A stretch of DNA of 64,000 nt from Rhizobium sp. BK313 (GTDB lineage Bacteria; Pseudomonadota; Alphaproteobacteria; Rhizobiales; Rhizobiaceae), in the NCBI RefSeq assembly GCF_014193655.1, contig NZ_JACHZQ010000003.1:186001-250000 (forward strand). Reading direction: 5' to 3'. Under the pieces are notes generated by a model. That model ran no database searches. It was not told where the DNA came from and was given only the letters and a program-made list of their open reading frames with translations. Positions 63,056 through 64,000 of the stretch are shown here, one piece after another. A program made the position numbers and the translations under genes. Numbering within the stretch: position 1 is the stretch's first letter; each line of letters opens with the position of its first letter.

Positions 63056-64000
63056 TTATTCGCCGGCCTTATCTAGCAGGCCCATGGCTTCGTCGGAAAG
63101 CGAAAGCTTCGCCGAATTGATCAGAGCGTCGAGTTGGCTGAGGCTGGTGGCGCTGGCGATCGGCGCGGTGACGCCCCTTTTGCGCAGCAGCCAGGCGAGA
63201 GCGACATCGGCCGGTGTCGACTTGGTCTCTGCGGCAATGGTATCGAGCGCGGCAAGAATGCGGAAACCCTTGTCGTTGAGGTAAGCCGCGACGCGGTTTT
63301 CACGCGCCCGGCCTTCGGTATCGGCCTTGTTGCGGTATTTGCCGGTGAGGAAGCCGGCCGCAAGGCTGAAATAGGTGATGACGCCGATGTCTTCCTTGAC
63401 GCAGAGGTCCGCGAGCGGGCCTTCGAAGCTTGCACGTTCGTAGAGATTGTATTCCGGCTGCAGCACGTCGTAACGCGGCAGACCCGCTTTCGCGGCGGCA
63501 TCGAAGGAGGCCTGCAACTGCTCGGCATTGAGATTGGAGCAACCGACATGGCGGATCTTGCCCTGCTCCTTCAGCTTGGCATAGGCGCCAAGCGATTCTT
63601 CATGCGGCGTTTCCGGGTCCGGCCAGTGCGAAAGATAGAGATCGATGTAGTCGGTCTGCAGCCGCTTCAGCGAATCCTCGACTGCCTGGAGGATGTAGTC
63701 CGCCTTCAGGCCCTTCTTGCCAGGCCCCATTTCCGAGCCGACCTTGGTGATGACGATCGCCTTGTCGCGGGCAACGCGGCTCTGCTTCAACCACTTGCCG
63801 ATGATCTCTTCGGAATCGCCGCCCTTGTTGCCGGGAACCCAGCGGGAATAGACGTCGGCGGTGTCGATCGTGTTGAAGCCGGCGTCGAAAAAGGCGTCGA
63901 GCAACGCGTAGGAGGTCTTCTCATCGGCCGTCCAGCCGAAGACATTGCCGCCGAAGACGATCGGTGCGGTGAATAGGTCAGTTCGTCCAAGCTTACGCAT
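63056..64000 (-). CDS. Aldo/keto reductase (possibly truncated at 5' end)
   Basis: A 314-residue aldo/keto reductase: RKLGRTDLFTAPIVFGGNVFGW start, FNTIDTADVYSRW with the catalytic Asp and Tyr, VITKVGSEMG with the Lys, and LYLSHWPDPETP with the His. The first codon is exactly at the window edge; relatives often begin two or three residues earlier, so the true start may be outside. Different enough from the other reductase (59214) to have another substrate. Confidence 0.88.
   Translation of the reverse strand: MRKLGRTDLFTAPIVFGGNVFGWTADEKTSYALLDAFFDAGFNTIDTADVYSRWVPGNKGGDSEEIIGKWLKQSRVARDKAIVITKVGSEMGPGKKGLKADYILQAVEDSLKRLQTDYIDLYLSHWPDPETPHEESLGAYAKLKEQGKIRHVGCSNLNAEQLQASFDAAAKAGLPRYDVLQPEYNLYERASFEGPLADLCVKEDIGVITYFSLAAGFLTGKYRNKADTEGRARENRVAAYLNDKGFRILAALDTIAAETKSTPADVALAWLLRKRGVTAPIASATSLSQLDALINSAKLSLSDEAMGLLDKAGE

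Overview
The window is a stretch of high-GC alphaproteobacterial chromosome, most likely Rhizobium or a close Rhizobiales relative. Supporting evidence: a rhizobial-type Irr/ICE operator in front of a mbfA-like gene, a BA14K-family secreted protein, a BTLCP transglutaminase-like protein, a complete C-P lyase locus, and scattered palindromic intergenic repeats resembling the rhizobial RIME-type elements. Nearly every long ORF antisense to a real gene is a shadow caused by high GC.

Layout. 1-5.5 kb: a truncated GH5 glycosidase (minus), then a polysaccharide group: a Wzz/GumC-type co-polymerase lacking a kinase, a WbpM/FlaA1-type nucleotide-sugar dehydratase and a GT25 glycosyltransferase. 6.3-19.0 kb: a catabolic island with a Gfo/Idh/MocA oxidoreductase, a complete CUT1-type sugar ABC importer, a minus-strand trio (NTF2-like, MlrC/M81, DSD1-type PLP enzyme), then RidA, an RpiR regulator, an SDR and a GH20 hexosaminidase. 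This looks like one locus for an amino-sugar-containing substrate. 19.0-19.9 kb: about 850 bases with no recognisable gene, ending in tRNA-Leu(CAG). 20-32.6 kb: housekeeping and accessory single genes (phosphohexomutase, BA14K, SelW-like, GATase, GFA, LepA, TenA, XRE-cupin, GNAT, HAD, deacetylase, EamA, truncated haemoglobin, MbfA). 32.7-40.4 kb: BTLCP protein, hydrolase, then the translation block infC - rpmI - rplT - pheS - pheT. 40.5-48.1 kb: pbpC and a giant bacterial alpha-2-macroglobulin. 48.5-59.1 kb: the phosphonate locus, phnC-D-E1-E2 on plus converging on phnG-H-I-J-K-L-M on minus, with phnF divergent from phnG. 59.2-64 kb: two aldo/keto reductases, LysR, a DUF892 ferritin-like protein, a conserved unknown and a GNAT.

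How it works together. The Phn importer brings in phosphonates, and PhnGHIJ with PhnM (plus PhnK/L) break the C-P bond. A candidate Pho box with a well-spaced -10 lies before phnC, and two GT-N4-AC operators 20 bp apart lie between phnF and phnG, suggesting dual control by PhoB and PhnF. Iron control is visible at mbfA, where a perfect ICE palindrome overlaps the predicted -10. infC very probably starts at AUU, and a terminator-like structure with an alternative pairing precedes rpmI, suggesting ribosomal-protein feedback.

I did not find a clearly unprecedented system. The best leads are the PhnF operator pair, the rpmI leader, the 6.3-19 kb amino-sugar island, and the unexplained segment next to tRNA-Leu.
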